Below are positions 1 through 7,365 of a DNA stretch of 8,378 nucleotides, piece by piece. Made by a program: the position numbers and the translations under genes. Origin of the DNA: Bacteroidales bacterium (GTDB lineage Bacteria; Bacteroidota; Bacteroidia; Bacteroidales; B18-G4); NCBI GenBank assembly GCA_023145125.1, contig JAGLEK010000133.1, positions 1 to 8,378 of the forward strand, given 5' to 3'. Below the pieces are notes generated by a model. That model saw nothing but the letters and a program-made list of their open reading frames with translations, was not told where the DNA came from and made no database searches. Each line of letters starts with the position of its first letter. Positions within the stretch are counted from its first letter, which is position 1.

Positions 1-605
1 ACTTTGGGATCCTTAATGTCGATCAGGAAAGAGATTTCAATAATATCCTTATCCTCATCAAACCTTTTCAATTCATACCTTTTAAAATGATTACTGATGA
101 CGTCTGTAATACTCGACAGGTTAAAGTCCTTACTGCTTTGTCCTGATATGGAGAACAGGAGGTTTTGGGTCCTGCTTTTATGTGAAAGGAAATACCTGAC
201 CCAGATGATCATCGACATAATAACAAATGCAACCACAACGATGGCCTGGTAATTTGCACCAAGGCCAAGCCCAATGGCAATGGCGAAAAACAGATAAGTC
301 AGCTCCTCCGGCTCCTTTATTGCAGCACGGAACCTGACGATAGAGAGCGCACCCACCAGACCTAATGATAGTGCAAGCGATGACTTGACAATTGATATGA
401 TCAGCATGGTTGTAAACGCGATCAGCAGGAAATTACCGGCAAATACTTTCCTGTTGGAAATACTTTTGGCGCACTTCATATAGGTAAATTCCAATATAAG
501 CATCAATACGATTAAAATGACGCTGCTTAAAAGGAAATCCTCGATCGATATCTGTACTTCCTCAGTGATGAGGAATTTTTGAAATAAATCCCATTTTGTA
601 TCCAT
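1..605 (-). CDS. DUF4956 domain membrane protein, C-terminus cut by window edge
   Basis: This reading frame starts at the ATG at 605-603 and stays open for 201 codons to the left edge, so the stop lies outside the window. The product begins MDTKWDLFQKFL. It has hydrophobic, probably membrane-spanning segments at about residues 23-42, 55-75, 102-117 and 119-138, followed by a soluble, probably cytoplasmic tail from about residue 143. The diagnostic stretch is residues 82-113, which includes GLVGALSIVRFRAAIKEPEE and is the conserved core of the DUF4956 family as I recognise it. The biochemical function of the family is not established. Its genes often sit beside CotH-type kinase genes and VTC-type polyphosphate-polymerase-domain genes. 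Here a CotH gene lies two genes upstream on the same strand, which supports the assignment. The gene may be co-transcribed with the upstream metallophosphoesterase or start from its own promoter in the 61-base gap. Family assignment is fairly sure; function is unknown. Confidence 0.88.
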   Translation of the reverse strand, partial: MDTKWDLFQKFLITEEVQISIEDFLLSSVILIVLMLILEFTYMKCAKSISNRKVFAGNFLLIAFTTMLIISIVKSSLALSLGLVGALSIVRFRAAIKEPEELTYLFFAIAIGLGLGANYQAIVVVAFVIMSMIIWVRYFLSHKSRTQNLLFSISGQSSKDFNLSSITDVISNHFKRYELKRFDEDKDIIEISFLIDIKDPK

Positions 606-629
606 ATCCTACTTCATCAAATTATTGCA

Positions 630-637
630 CAAACTTA
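630..637 (-). promoter_or_regulatory. Possible Bacteroidota -7 promoter element
   Basis: Read on the minus strand this site is TAAGTTTG, an exact match to the TAnnTTTG -7 consensus described for Bacteroidota sigma-ABfr promoters. It lies in the 61-base gap between the metallophosphoesterase stop and the DUF4956 start. Transcription would begin roughly 7 bases downstream, leaving a leader of under 20 bases. I see no convincing TTTG or TTG -33 box at the usual spacing upstream, so the element may be chance in AT-rich DNA. If real, it would give the DUF4956 gene expression partly independent of the upstream operon. Confidence 0.3.
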
Positions 638-666
638 CATAAAATCTATCAGGTATTGGGCTACTG

Positions 667-1509
667 TTAATCCAGGATGTAATCTTCCAGATTCCCGAGT
701 TTGTTTTTATCATCTCCCAGGCTTATTAATTCAAAAGTCACCTTTTTATCGGTGTCAACCCTTGTAATAATGATATTGTCTGATGTGATACTGCCCATAC
801 CGGATGCAATATATGTTATGTTGCGGTCAGGATAATACATCACCGGACTTGCAATGTTATTTGCACCCAGGTCACCGGCAATAAGGTAAACATCTGCCGG
901 AAGGTTTTGAAGCAAAGACTCAATATCGGACCAGTAGTTTGTACTATCAGGGGTATAGGGAGGCCAATTCAGGTCAATCCGGGAAAAGATGTTATCCTCA
1001 TTCCACCATATTAGCTGATGTACAAAAACAAATACATTGCCTGTCGTGGCATCAACCTCATGCAGGTTGTTTTGAAGAAAGCTAAGCTGTTCTCCGCTGA
1101 TGTTCCATCTGTCCAGGTTTCCATCCAGAATGATAAAAAGGTCATTCATAAAGGAGAAGGAATAATATGGATCACCGTATCTTGATTGGTATAACTCCCT
1201 GTCATAGGTGTCATGATTTCCGGGGCAGAAATACACCTTGTTGTCAAGCCCCAATAATTGTGCATCGACAGTATCCCATGAGGCAGGCGTCGACAATCTT
1301 ACAATATCTCCTGTGAGAATACCAAACTCAATTTCCTCATCATCGTTCAGATAGTCGAAAATATTGATAAAAGGAGGATGCAGCCCGGGATTATCTGCTA
1401 ATGGTTTACCATAGGAATGTCCTGCAATAAAAAAGGCATATGGAGTATCATTATTGTTGCATGACAAAGCAAGCATGGCAATAATGATGATGTACAGCAA
1501 ATTTTTCAT
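667..1509 (-). CDS. Calcineurin-like metallophosphoesterase lipoprotein with a divergent metal site
   Basis: The 280-residue product starts MKNLLYIIIIAMLALSCNNN, a signal peptide with lipobox ALSC and lipidated Cys17, so it should be anchored on the periplasmic or outer side of the envelope. The body has the order of motifs of the calcineurin-like phosphoesterase fold: AGHSYG at 29-34 where D-x-H is expected, GILTGD at 63-68 (Asp68), PGNHD at 96-100 (Asn98, His99, Asp100), VFVHQ at 161-165 (His164), and AGDLG at 211-215 where GHxH is expected. The first Asp (now Ala29) and both His of the last motif (now Asp213 and Gly215) are therefore missing, while Asp68, Asn98 and His164 remain. It may be a one-metal phosphatase, a phosphatase with altered ligands, or a binding protein. 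It begins 17 bases after the CotH-like gene, suggesting co-transcription and a shared envelope role. The substrate is unknown. Confidence 0.85.
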   Translation of the reverse strand: MKNLLYIIIIAMLALSCNNNDTPYAFFIAGHSYGKPLADNPGLHPPFINIFDYLNDDEEIEFGILTGDIVRLSTPASWDTVDAQLLGLDNKVYFCPGNHDTYDRELYQSRYGDPYYSFSFMNDLFIILDGNLDRWNISGEQLSFLQNNLHEVDATTGNVFVFVHQLIWWNEDNIFSRIDLNWPPYTPDSTNYWSDIESLLQNLPADVYLIAGDLGANNIASPVMYYPDRNITYIASGMGSITSDNIIITRVDTDKKVTFELISLGDDKNKLGNLEDYILD

Positions 1510-1526
1510 TTTTACAAAGTATCCTG

Positions 1527-4500
1527 TTAATAAAAAATATCTGCTACGTCTTTTTTATCATCCTTGATCACACTGCCATCCACAATGCAGCCGGAACCCT
1601 CTTCTATGAGATATGGAATAGTAACATCTGTCATCTTCAAAGCTGTCGCTTCAATATTTCCCGGGCCGAACTCCGGTTTTTTGCGGAACGCTATGAGGCC
1701 ATACCGGCAATCATTTATTTCACAATCATTAATTGTCAGCCTGCTCAGGTCTTTGCTGGCAATGCCGGTGACTGCACCGGAAATGCTGGTATTGCCAATA
1801 CTTACTACTGAGTTTTCACCCCCACTGATGCCTTTATCATTTGAATTCATGATCCGGCAATCGAGAATTACAATATTGCTTCCTGATACATCAATAGCAT
1901 CGTTGTTCAGATAACTGAATTCAGTTTTACTGATAATGCCGTTGCCAAAATCAACATCGAGGGCATCGGCAAAAGTATTCGTAATCCTGCATTCCTCTAT
2001 ATGAAAATCTGAGCGGATGATGTTCAGGCCGTCTTCACAAAAGTTATTTTGAAATGATGTATAGTAAAAGTTCACATCTGATTCATAAAATGTAACTGCG
2101 CCCGTCAGGGTCCATCCATCTGTGTCGAGGGTATTCAGACGGTCGAAAATGGCATGTTGAACGAGTGATCTTTGAGGTGCCTGCAGGACAGTAAACCCAT
2201 TGGCGGTACCATCAGATGACTTTATTATCACAGGATTACCGGCAGTTCCCTTAATAATAACTGTTGAATATGATATGAAAGGTGCATTGTTTATAATATT
2301 GATCAGGGAGCCTTCCCCGATCACCACCCTATAGCCTTTAGGGATGATCACCGGCTCCGAGATCTCCTGAGGGCCATCGCGAAGGATCAGCAGATCTTCC
2401 TTATCCACATAGAAATACTTTTTATAGTTTTCCGCAAATTCTGCCAACATCTCCTGTAATGGTGATTCGAATCCGGGATCTCTCCATGGCCTTATGGGTA
2501 CCATGAAGGTTGTCATATCACCGTCTACCATGAAATACAAGAAGTTTGAAAGGGTGTCACTGTCAAATGATGCATGTCCATAATCAAGGCTGCTAATGGC
2601 ATTCACTTTAATTTCAGGATGGATGTAGTTTCTTATCCTTTTTGCATTCTTTGAAGTACCCAGAATGATAATATCCTTGCTATAGTAATTTTCGACCCTG
2701 ACCGTATTGGAACTGTCGCCACGGATCTCTGTATAGGCTTTCACAAAATGTGGAGGAAGTTCCTTGCTGTCGTATTGGCCAAATTCCGGTTCTTGATTTT
2801 TCAAGGCCGGTGGGGGCATTGTATGAAGTGTTTTTACCTTGCTCTCGAATGATGGCAGTTCGTCCCTGATCTTCTTTGCATTTACGAATACATAATTGGG
2901 ATCGTACACATAGTCAGGGTATTCGATCGTGATGAGTGAATCATAATAAAATATTTCCGTAGATGCTTCCCCCATCATTTCAAGAAGGAATATTGTGTCT
3001 GAATATTTCCTCAGGTACTTGATATAAGCTCCGGCGAATGAAGTATCCCTGAAAATATTTGTGAGCATGAGGTTTGATTCATTGGTTTGGACTACATCTA
3101 TATAGTAATTTCCAACAATGCTTGTTGCCACGTACCTCACAGGGCCTTTCTCACTAAAATTATCGAAAACGATTGGTTCAAGCTTTGACAGGACCGGATT
3201 ATAATAGAAACGCTGATTATGCCATGTAATGCCATGATATGTGCGGAACAGGTCGATCATGGCCATGTATTTTGCAAGTTTCTCAACATCGAATATTGAG
3301 GAAACCGGTTTTGTGGCATATTTATATTGAAAGTACAGGTCCTGAGCGATCACATATTGCTGAAAAAGAGCCGGATCACCGCTGGTTCGCTTCATTTTGA
3401 ATGGCATTATTTCAGCGGAATGAATAACCGGCAATATATGTTCTTGCTTCTGTGCCTTATTCAATTGTATCACCTTCCAGAAAGAGTCCTCATTCAGCTT
3501 AACAATGGGCCCTTCCCTGCGGTTGTTCGACTCAATAAGGTTTTTCTCAAAGTGCTCTTCCCAGGCAAACAGGCCACGGCTGTGTCCATTAAAGTTCAGG
3601 GGAATAAATCCATAACGGGTGGCAAGTATATCTTCAGCCTTACAAAAGCGATGTAACAGCCATTCATTGATAAAATCCCTGGTTTGTGGGTTTTGAACCG
3701 AAAAAGTACGTATTCCATTCCATGTCTGTTTCTTATTCAACTTGATCCTGAACGACCATTTCTTGCCCAGCAGATGATCCAGCCAGTCTCCTTTAAGCCT
3801 GAGATCGGCCTGGTACATTTGTTCTTCCATGAAAAGGATTCCCTCCACCCAATCATCGTCTTCAGTTTCCAGTATCCCTTTCCGGAATGCTTCCTTCCTT
3901 TTATCATTCAGCTTAACTACCTGAACAGTATCGACAAATAAATTCAGAGAACTGATTCCTTTATAGGTTGGGTATGTTTCACCTTCCGGTCGCGTGATGC
4001 TGATATCATCAAAATAAACATCATCATCATCGGGGTTCCAGACATACACTTTCATGTCTTCATTCGAAATATGCGGGGGGACATAAAACGAAAGGGTCAG
4101 CTTTTCCCATCCCTCAGGGTCGGTTGAATCGCTAATATTTATTGCTCGATAAAATGCCTTCGAGTAGTCATCGCTGACAGCGAGGTAACCTTTACTTCCG
4201 GGGCCTTTGCGCCATACGCTCACTACATAGTATTCATCGGGACGGGTGTTTTTTATATCATAGTTCAGGCCATAGGACTGGCTCTTGTTCAGCCGGATGG
4301 CTTTTTGGCCGGAACGTGACAGTGTATTAGAAATTTTTTCAGCTCCGGTAAAATACTTATCGGGATGCGATGATGATATAAAAAAGCTGCTATCATCAGT
4401 TACGGCTTCAAGGTCACAGTGGATCGATTCATTTATCTTCAGATCAGATTTTCTGCTGCATGATAAAATGATCAATAAGGCTCCAAAGCAAAAGCTTATT

Positions 4501-4529
4501 CCGGCGTAGTTAATACTTCTTTTATACAT
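1527..4529 (-). CDS. CotH-kinase-like lipoprotein with C-terminal beta-helix
   Basis: The 1000-residue product carries a lipoprotein signal peptide with lipobox LSC and Cys24. Residues about 35-182 look like a jelly-roll or carbohydrate-binding-type beta-sandwich, ending VYFDDISITR. Residues about 205-570 resemble the CotH kinase family: a basic strand with KKWSFRIKL at 256-264, a helix with FINEWLLHRF at 286-295, GLFAWEEHFEKN at 319-330, AKYMAMIDLF at 419-428, WHNQRFYY at 436-443 and EPIVFDNFSE at 451-460. The family is known for ATP-dependent Ser phosphorylation of spore-coat proteins in Bacillus; the role in Bacteroidota is unknown. Where family members usually show a WDxD-like end motif, this one has FDNF (Asp456), so activity is uncertain. 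Residues about 715-985 form a right-handed parallel beta-helix with regular 22-residue rungs, typical of carbohydrate-binding or surface proteins. The gene starts 8 bases after the mrcA stop and ends 17 bases before the phosphoesterase gene, consistent with one operon. Confidence 0.85.
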   Translation of the reverse strand: MYKRSINYAGISFCFGALLIILSCSRKSDLKINESIHCDLEAVTDDSSFFISSSHPDKYFTGAEKISNTLSRSGQKAIRLNKSQSYGLNYDIKNTRPDEYYVVSVWRKGPGSKGYLAVSDDYSKAFYRAINISDSTDPEGWEKLTLSFYVPPHISNEDMKVYVWNPDDDDVYFDDISITRPEGETYPTYKGISSLNLFVDTVQVVKLNDKRKEAFRKGILETEDDDWVEGILFMEEQMYQADLRLKGDWLDHLLGKKWSFRIKLNKKQTWNGIRTFSVQNPQTRDFINEWLLHRFCKAEDILATRYGFIPLNFNGHSRGLFAWEEHFEKNLIESNNRREGPIVKLNEDSFWKVIQLNKAQKQEHILPVIHSAEIMPFKMKRTSGDPALFQQYVIAQDLYFQYKYATKPVSSIFDVEKLAKYMAMIDLFRTYHGITWHNQRFYYNPVLSKLEPIVFDNFSEKGPVRYVATSIVGNYYIDVVQTNESNLMLTNIFRDTSFAGAYIKYLRKYSDTIFLLEMMGEASTEIFYYDSLITIEYPDYVYDPNYVFVNAKKIRDELPSFESKVKTLHTMPPPALKNQEPEFGQYDSKELPPHFVKAYTEIRGDSSNTVRVENYYSKDIIILGTSKNAKRIRNYIHPEIKVNAISSLDYGHASFDSDTLSNFLYFMVDGDMTTFMVPIRPWRDPGFESPLQEMLAEFAENYKKYFYVDKEDLLILRDGPQEISEPVIIPKGYRVVIGEGSLINIINNAPFISYSTVIIKGTAGNPVIIKSSDGTANGFTVLQAPQRSLVQHAIFDRLNTLDTDGWTLTGAVTFYESDVNFYYTSFQNNFCEDGLNIIRSDFHIEECRITNTFADALDVDFGNGIISKTEFSYLNNDAIDVSGSNIVILDCRIMNSNDKGISGGENSVVSIGNTSISGAVTGIASKDLSRLTINDCEINDCRYGLIAFRKKPEFGPGNIEATALKMTDVTIPYLIEEGSGCIVDGSVIKDDKKDVADIFY

Positions 4530-4537
4530 TGTATTCC

Positions 4538-6802
4538 CTAAAACTCAAAGTTGTCTACCTCTTTTTCTTCCTCTTCATTCTCTTTACCATACTTATCACA
4601 ATCCAATTCAACAGATAATTCTTTAAGAGGCCTTTCAAAATCGTCTCCTCTAAAATAATTCAGGTAGGGGTCATCATAAACTTTCTGCATATATTTTGCC
4701 CAGATCGGAAGGGCCATGTTGGCTCCCTGTCCGAGGGTGATGGTCCGGAAGTGGGCACTGCGGTCTTCGCAGCCAACCCAAACGCCGGTAGTCAGCTCAG
4801 GGATGATGCCCATAAACCATCCATCCGACTGGTTTTGTGTAGTCCCGGTTTTGCCTGCAACAGGATTATTGTATCCATACGTCAGCCTTAACCTGATCCC
4901 GGTACCGGATTCAACCACACCCTTCATTAATTCGAGCATCATAAAGGCAGTTTCCTCACTCATTGCCTCCTTGCGTTCCGGCACAAAAGATTCGATCACA
5001 TTGCCATTTTTATCTTCTATCCTGGTAATGAATAAAGGTTTCACATACATTCCCTTGCTGGCGAAAGTATTCATGGCCCCCACCATCTCATAAAGGCTGA
5101 GGTCACAGGATCCCAGGGCGATGGAAGGTACAGGGTCGATGCTGCTCTTCACTCCCATATTCCGTGCCATTTTGATCACCGAAAGTGGTGAATACCGCCT
5201 CATCAGGAATGCGGATATCCAGTTGTTTGAGTTTGCCAGCGCCCATTTCAGGGTTACCATCTCCCCGACTCTCGCAGTAGAAGAGTTTCTGGGTGCCCAG
5301 ATGTCGCCTGTAGGCAGGTCAACAGTGTACTGGATGTTAGCAACTTCATAGCAGGGTGAAAATTCGCCTTCCTGCATGGCCAGGGTATAAAGGAATGGTT
5401 TGAATGTAGATCCTACCTGCCGCCTGCTCTGCGTAGCATGGTCATATTTGAAGTACAGGTAATCGATCCCGCCAACATAGGCTTTCACTTCACCGGTATT
5501 GGGTTCCAGCGAGAGCAATCCGGCCTGCAAAATGTGTTTGTAATAACGGATAGAATCCATTGGTGTCATCAGGGTATCGATGGGCCCGTTCCAGGAAAAT
5601 ACACTCATTTGAGCAGGGGTGTCGAACACCAGTTCAATGGAATCTACAGCTATGCCGGCAGCATTCATCTTGCGATAACGTTCCGAGCGGCGCATTGCCT
5701 GTTTTATAAGCTTCTCGATTTGATCGTCGATAACATCTTTTTCAAATACAAAGGGTGCCCAGGTATATCCTTCCCAATGCTTATAAAATGATGGCTGAAG
5801 ATCACTGCCAAGATGCTCCATCATAGCTTCTTCAGCATATCGCTGCATGCGTGAGTCGATGGTTGTGTATATCCTCAGGCCGTCTTTATACAGGTTATAG
5901 GGTGTCCCGTCGGGACGATAATGCTGTTTGCACCAGTCTTTCATCTCCGACCTGAGATATTCCCTGAAATAACGTGCCATTCCGGAGGTATGATCCTGAA
6001 TGTTAAAATTCGACATGTCGATAGGAATACGTGATACGGTATCATAAATGGAATCAGAGACAAAGTCATACTTGAGCATCTGGGCAAGGACCAGGTTTCT
6101 CCTGTTCAGTGCCCTCTCCGGATTACGTACAGGGCTATACCAGGTTGGGGCATTCACTACACCGACAAGCAGTGCCGACTCCTGCAGGTTCAGGGAATCA
6201 ACGGATTTATTAAAAAATGTGCGTGATGCGGATTTGATCCCAAAAGCATGATGGCCGTAGCTGACCGTATTCAGGTACATGGCCATGATCTCCTCCTTGC
6301 TGTAATTCTTCTCAAGCTTGATTGCTGTGACCCATTCTTTTAGCTTTCGTCCTACCAATTGCCATTTGGTCAGGTTGCCCCTGGGAAAAAGATTCTTGGC
6401 AAGTTGCTGTGTGAGGGTGCTGCCTCCGCCTGAATAATTTCCTGTTACGAGGCCATAGGCTACACGCCCCAGGGCCTTAACATCGACACCGGCATGGTCC
6501 CTGAAGCGAATATCTTCGGTGGCTAGCAAAGCCTGTACAAGATGCGGTGGGAGGTCGTTGAAGTGTATGTCGGAGCGATTCTCAATATAATAAGTACCAA
6601 GGAGATAACTATCAGATGAATAAACTTCCGAGGCCAGGTTGCGCTCCGGGTTTTCCAGCTCCTCAAAGGAAGGCATGTATCCGAACCAGCTCTGTGAGAT
6701 GCCGAAGAATATCAGAAATGCCAGCACTATGCTGAAGAGATATATGACCCAGAACCGGACTATGTAATTGATCCTTCTTCTTTTTTTCTCTGATGTTCCC
6801 AT
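4538..6802 (-). CDS. mrcA: Bifunctional class A penicillin-binding protein (PBP1A)
   Basis: This 754-residue inner-membrane enzyme polymerises lipid II glycan strands and cross-links their peptides on the periplasmic face. A basic cytoplasmic tail (residues 1-13) precedes a single membrane anchor at about 14-37. The glycosyltransferase family 51 domain spans about 75-245: ATEDIRFRDHAGVD at 94-107 with catalytic Glu96, GGSTLTQQLAKN at 127-138, and RKLKEW at 152-157. The transpeptidase domain spans about 425-705, with the SxxK motif STFK at 465-468 (nucleophile Ser465), the SxN motif SNN at 525-527, and KTGTT at 651-655. All catalytic motifs are intact and the length is normal for the family. 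The C-terminus is acidic (ENEEEEKEVD at 741-750). It follows gldH by 31 bases and is followed by the CotH-like gene after 8 bases. The ricT-gldH-mrcA order is familiar in Bacteroidota. The ATG at 6802 places the anchor correctly. Confidence 0.97.
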   Translation of the reverse strand: MGTSEKKRRRINYIVRFWVIYLFSIVLAFLIFFGISQSWFGYMPSFEELENPERNLASEVYSSDSYLLGTYYIENRSDIHFNDLPPHLVQALLATEDIRFRDHAGVDVKALGRVAYGLVTGNYSGGGSTLTQQLAKNLFPRGNLTKWQLVGRKLKEWVTAIKLEKNYSKEEIMAMYLNTVSYGHHAFGIKSASRTFFNKSVDSLNLQESALLVGVVNAPTWYSPVRNPERALNRRNLVLAQMLKYDFVSDSIYDTVSRIPIDMSNFNIQDHTSGMARYFREYLRSEMKDWCKQHYRPDGTPYNLYKDGLRIYTTIDSRMQRYAEEAMMEHLGSDLQPSFYKHWEGYTWAPFVFEKDVIDDQIEKLIKQAMRRSERYRKMNAAGIAVDSIELVFDTPAQMSVFSWNGPIDTLMTPMDSIRYYKHILQAGLLSLEPNTGEVKAYVGGIDYLYFKYDHATQSRRQVGSTFKPFLYTLAMQEGEFSPCYEVANIQYTVDLPTGDIWAPRNSSTARVGEMVTLKWALANSNNWISAFLMRRYSPLSVIKMARNMGVKSSIDPVPSIALGSCDLSLYEMVGAMNTFASKGMYVKPLFITRIEDKNGNVIESFVPERKEAMSEETAFMMLELMKGVVESGTGIRLRLTYGYNNPVAGKTGTTQNQSDGWFMGIIPELTTGVWVGCEDRSAHFRTITLGQGANMALPIWAKYMQKVYDDPYLNYFRGDDFERPLKELSVELDCDKYGKENEEEEKEVDNFEF

Positions 6803-6833
6803 GCAAATTATTGCTTGCAGTGATTATACTTAA

Positions 6834-7310
6834 TTATTGCCTGTGGGCTTCGATGCTGAACCCGATATCTTCTATTCCCTTAAGTTCCTCGTTCCGCATG
6901 CCTTGCTCCAGAAAAAAATGATATGTGCCCCTTAAAGGGAACCGGAGTGCCTGCTGCAGCATGATCTTATTGTCTTTGATCCTGCCTGAACCTGAACCAA
7001 GCCATTTGCCATTCTTGTCGGCAAGGAGGCATTCGATGGTATCCCTGGTTGAATGGCCATTTGGAAATTCTGTTGTGAGGAAAAGGTACAGGTTGCTGAA
7101 TGGATAATCTGTATTGTTCCTGATGTTGATGAAAAAATCATTCAGGGCAAGGCTGTCCTCAATAAGCACATCGTAACGCAGTATTGAATCCTGATGCCAA
7201 TTGGCCTCTTCGATGGTAATGTACTCATGGTAAACACCCCCCTGATCACATGCACTAAAGCTTATGCTGATAAGGATGATTATTGTATAGATTGCCCTTT
7301 GCCTTCTCAT
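6834..7310 (-). CDS. gldH: Gliding motility lipoprotein GldH
   Basis: The product from the preferred start is 158 residues. It begins MRRQRAIYTIIILISISFSA followed by Cys21, a basic n-region, hydrophobic core and FSAC lipobox, as expected for an envelope lipoprotein. The mature part matches GldH: an N-terminal Y-x-x-I...W segment, then IRNNTDYPFSNLYLF, DTIECLLADKNGKWLGSGSG, and GTYHFFLEQGMRNEELKGIE near the C-terminus. GldH is one of the Gld lipoproteins needed for gliding in Flavobacterium, and homologues are also found in Bacteroidota not known to glide; its molecular role is unclear. An in-frame ATG at 7373 would add 21 residues and overlap the ricT stop by 8 bases, but would put a second hydrophobic stretch ahead of the signal peptide, so I chose 7310. 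It sits between ricT and mrcA on the same strand. Family call is strong; the start is likely but not proven. Confidence 0.9.
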   Translation of the reverse strand: MRRQRAIYTIIILISISFSACDQGGVYHEYITIEEANWHQDSILRYDVLIEDSLALNDFFINIRNNTDYPFSNLYLFLTTEFPNGHSTRDTIECLLADKNGKWLGSGSGRIKDNKIMLQQALRFPLRGTYHFFLEQGMRNEELKGIEDIGFSIEAHRQ

Positions 7311-7365
7311 ATTGATCAAAGAATTCAAATAAATAAGGAGAAAATGCATGAAATATTGTGTTTGT

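Noticed and set aside
1564..1914. Open frame of 116 codons on the plus strand
   Set aside because: It lies entirely antisense to the beta-helix part of the CotH-like gene, shows no family motif, and the minus-strand protein there has a clear 22-residue repeat.
3327..3941. Two plus-strand open frames (3327-3656 and 3684-3941)
   Set aside because: Both are antisense to the CotH core and have no recognisable domain or plausible start context.
4012..4032. Short ATC/CAT triplet repeat
   Set aside because: It encodes a run of Asp in the CotH-like beta-sandwich and is too short to be a meaningful microsatellite.
4530..4540. Shine-Dalgarno-like AGGGAA before the CotH-like start
   Set aside because: Bacteroidota rarely rely on such sites, and part of it is the mrcA stop codon, so I do not annotate it.
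4716..6251. Four plus-strand open frames opposite mrcA
   Set aside because: The minus strand encodes an intact PBP1A with all catalytic motifs throughout this stretch, so these are antisense by-products.
6777..6790. T-rich run resembling a terminator tail
   Set aside because: It is the codons for the Lys/Arg-rich N-terminus of PBP1A on the minus strand and has no adjacent stem.
6932..7141. Minus-strand 69-codon open frame within gldH in another frame
   Set aside because: It overlaps the conserved core of GldH and has low-complexity Ser/Thr-rich content without motifs.
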